From Rhodospirillales bacterium (lineage in GTDB: Bacteria; Pseudomonadota; Alphaproteobacteria; Acetobacterales; Acetobacteraceae): 7,810 nt of DNA. Shown piece by piece: positions 7,540-7,810 of the stretch; the stretch's first letter is position 1, and each line of letters begins with the position of its first letter. Below the pieces are notes generated by a model, which saw only the letters and a program-made list of their open reading frames with translations, did no database searches and was not told where the DNA came from. Location: assembly GCA_018971905.1 (NCBI GenBank), contig JAGWZS010000083.1, forward strand, positions 1 to 7,810. The letters are read 5' to 3'. The translations under genes and the position numbers were made by a program.

Positions 7540-7810
7540 TCTCAGGTCGTATTCTGGTGGTGGATGATGAACCACAGATCCACCGTTTTCTCGGCCCCGC
7601 CCTGTCCGCCGCCGGTTATGAACCGCTGCGCGCCGAACGCGGGGACGACGCGCTGCGCCAAGCCGCCAGCGCCGCGCCGGATCTGGTGCTGCTGGATCTC
7701 GGCCTGCCAGACATCGACGGCCAGGAGGTGCTGCGCAGGCTGCGGGCATTTTCTGACGTGCCGGTGATCATCCTCTCCGCCCGCGACCAGGAGGCCCAGA
7801 AAATCGCGGC
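7536..7810 (+). CDS. kdpE: KdpE, OmpR-family response regulator, N-terminal part (3' end outside window)
   Basis: ATG 7536 overlaps the kdpD stop in an ATGA arrangement, the common sign of translational coupling between a kinase and its regulator. The 91 complete codons in the window form most of a receiver domain: RILVVDDEPQI (5-15) with acidic residues D10, D11 and E12; the phosphoacceptor D54 in LLDLGLPDIDG (52-62); and S81 in VIILSAR (77-83), the conserved Ser/Thr switch position. The LDLGLPD and ILSAR wording is characteristic of KdpE. The frame is open to the window end, and the C-terminal winged-helix DNA-binding domain must lie beyond it. KdpD is the expected phosphate donor, and the kdp promoter, perhaps through the repeats at 339-388, the expected target. 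Confidence 0.95.
   Translation, partial: MISGRILVVDDEPQIHRFLGPALSAAGYEPLRAERGDDALRQAASAAPDLVLLDLGLPDIDGQEVLRRLRAFSDVPVIILSARDQEAQKIA

Noticed and set aside
1..7810. A wholly new biological system, mobile element, CRISPR array or RNA gene
   Set aside because: Every base beyond the 93-nt gap is accounted for by known gene families in a standard order. I saw no inverted-repeat ends, transposase, tRNA/rRNA pattern or spaced repeat array.

Overview
The window is a GC-rich, densely packed stretch of bacterial chromosome with every gene on the + strand. It holds the high-affinity potassium uptake (Kdp) operon in the order small ORF - kdpF - kdpA - kdpB - kdpC - kdpD - kdpE, preceded by the 3' end of a cytochrome b561-type membrane protein gene. 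The kdpFABCDE order with the sensor genes in one run, the GC-rich codon use and the cytochrome b561 neighbour suggest a proteobacterium, most likely an alphaproteobacterium (perhaps Acetobacteraceae-like). That placement is an impression from protein style, not a measured result.

Layout. Bases 1-336 encode the C-terminal half of a di-heme cytochrome b561. Bases 337-429 are the only real intergenic gap. They hold a pair of TTTATG direct repeats 11 bp apart, which look like a KdpE operator, a third TTTACG copy 33 bp further on, a short GC hairpin that overlaps the repeats, and a strong Shine-Dalgarno sequence. Bases 430-513 encode a 27-residue single-span membrane micro-protein, and bases 513-599 encode KdpF. 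Then follow kdpA (609-2306), kdpB (2309-4330), kdpC (4345-4914), kdpD (4921-7539) and the start of kdpE (7536 onward, cut by the window end). Gaps between genes are 14 nt or less, and several genes overlap, so one transcript is likely.

How the genes work together. KdpA is the potassium-selective channel-like subunit, KdpB the P-type ATPase that powers it, KdpC a periplasm-facing accessory subunit and KdpF a small stabilising peptide in the membrane. KdpD senses potassium limitation or ionic stress and phosphorylates KdpE, which is expected to activate transcription from the gap at 337-429. All catalytic motifs I could check are intact, and there are no frameshifts, insertion sequences, RNA genes or CRISPR arrays. 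This is a largely canonical operon. The parts most worth a second look are the 27-residue micro-ORF and the repeat arrangement in the promoter region.
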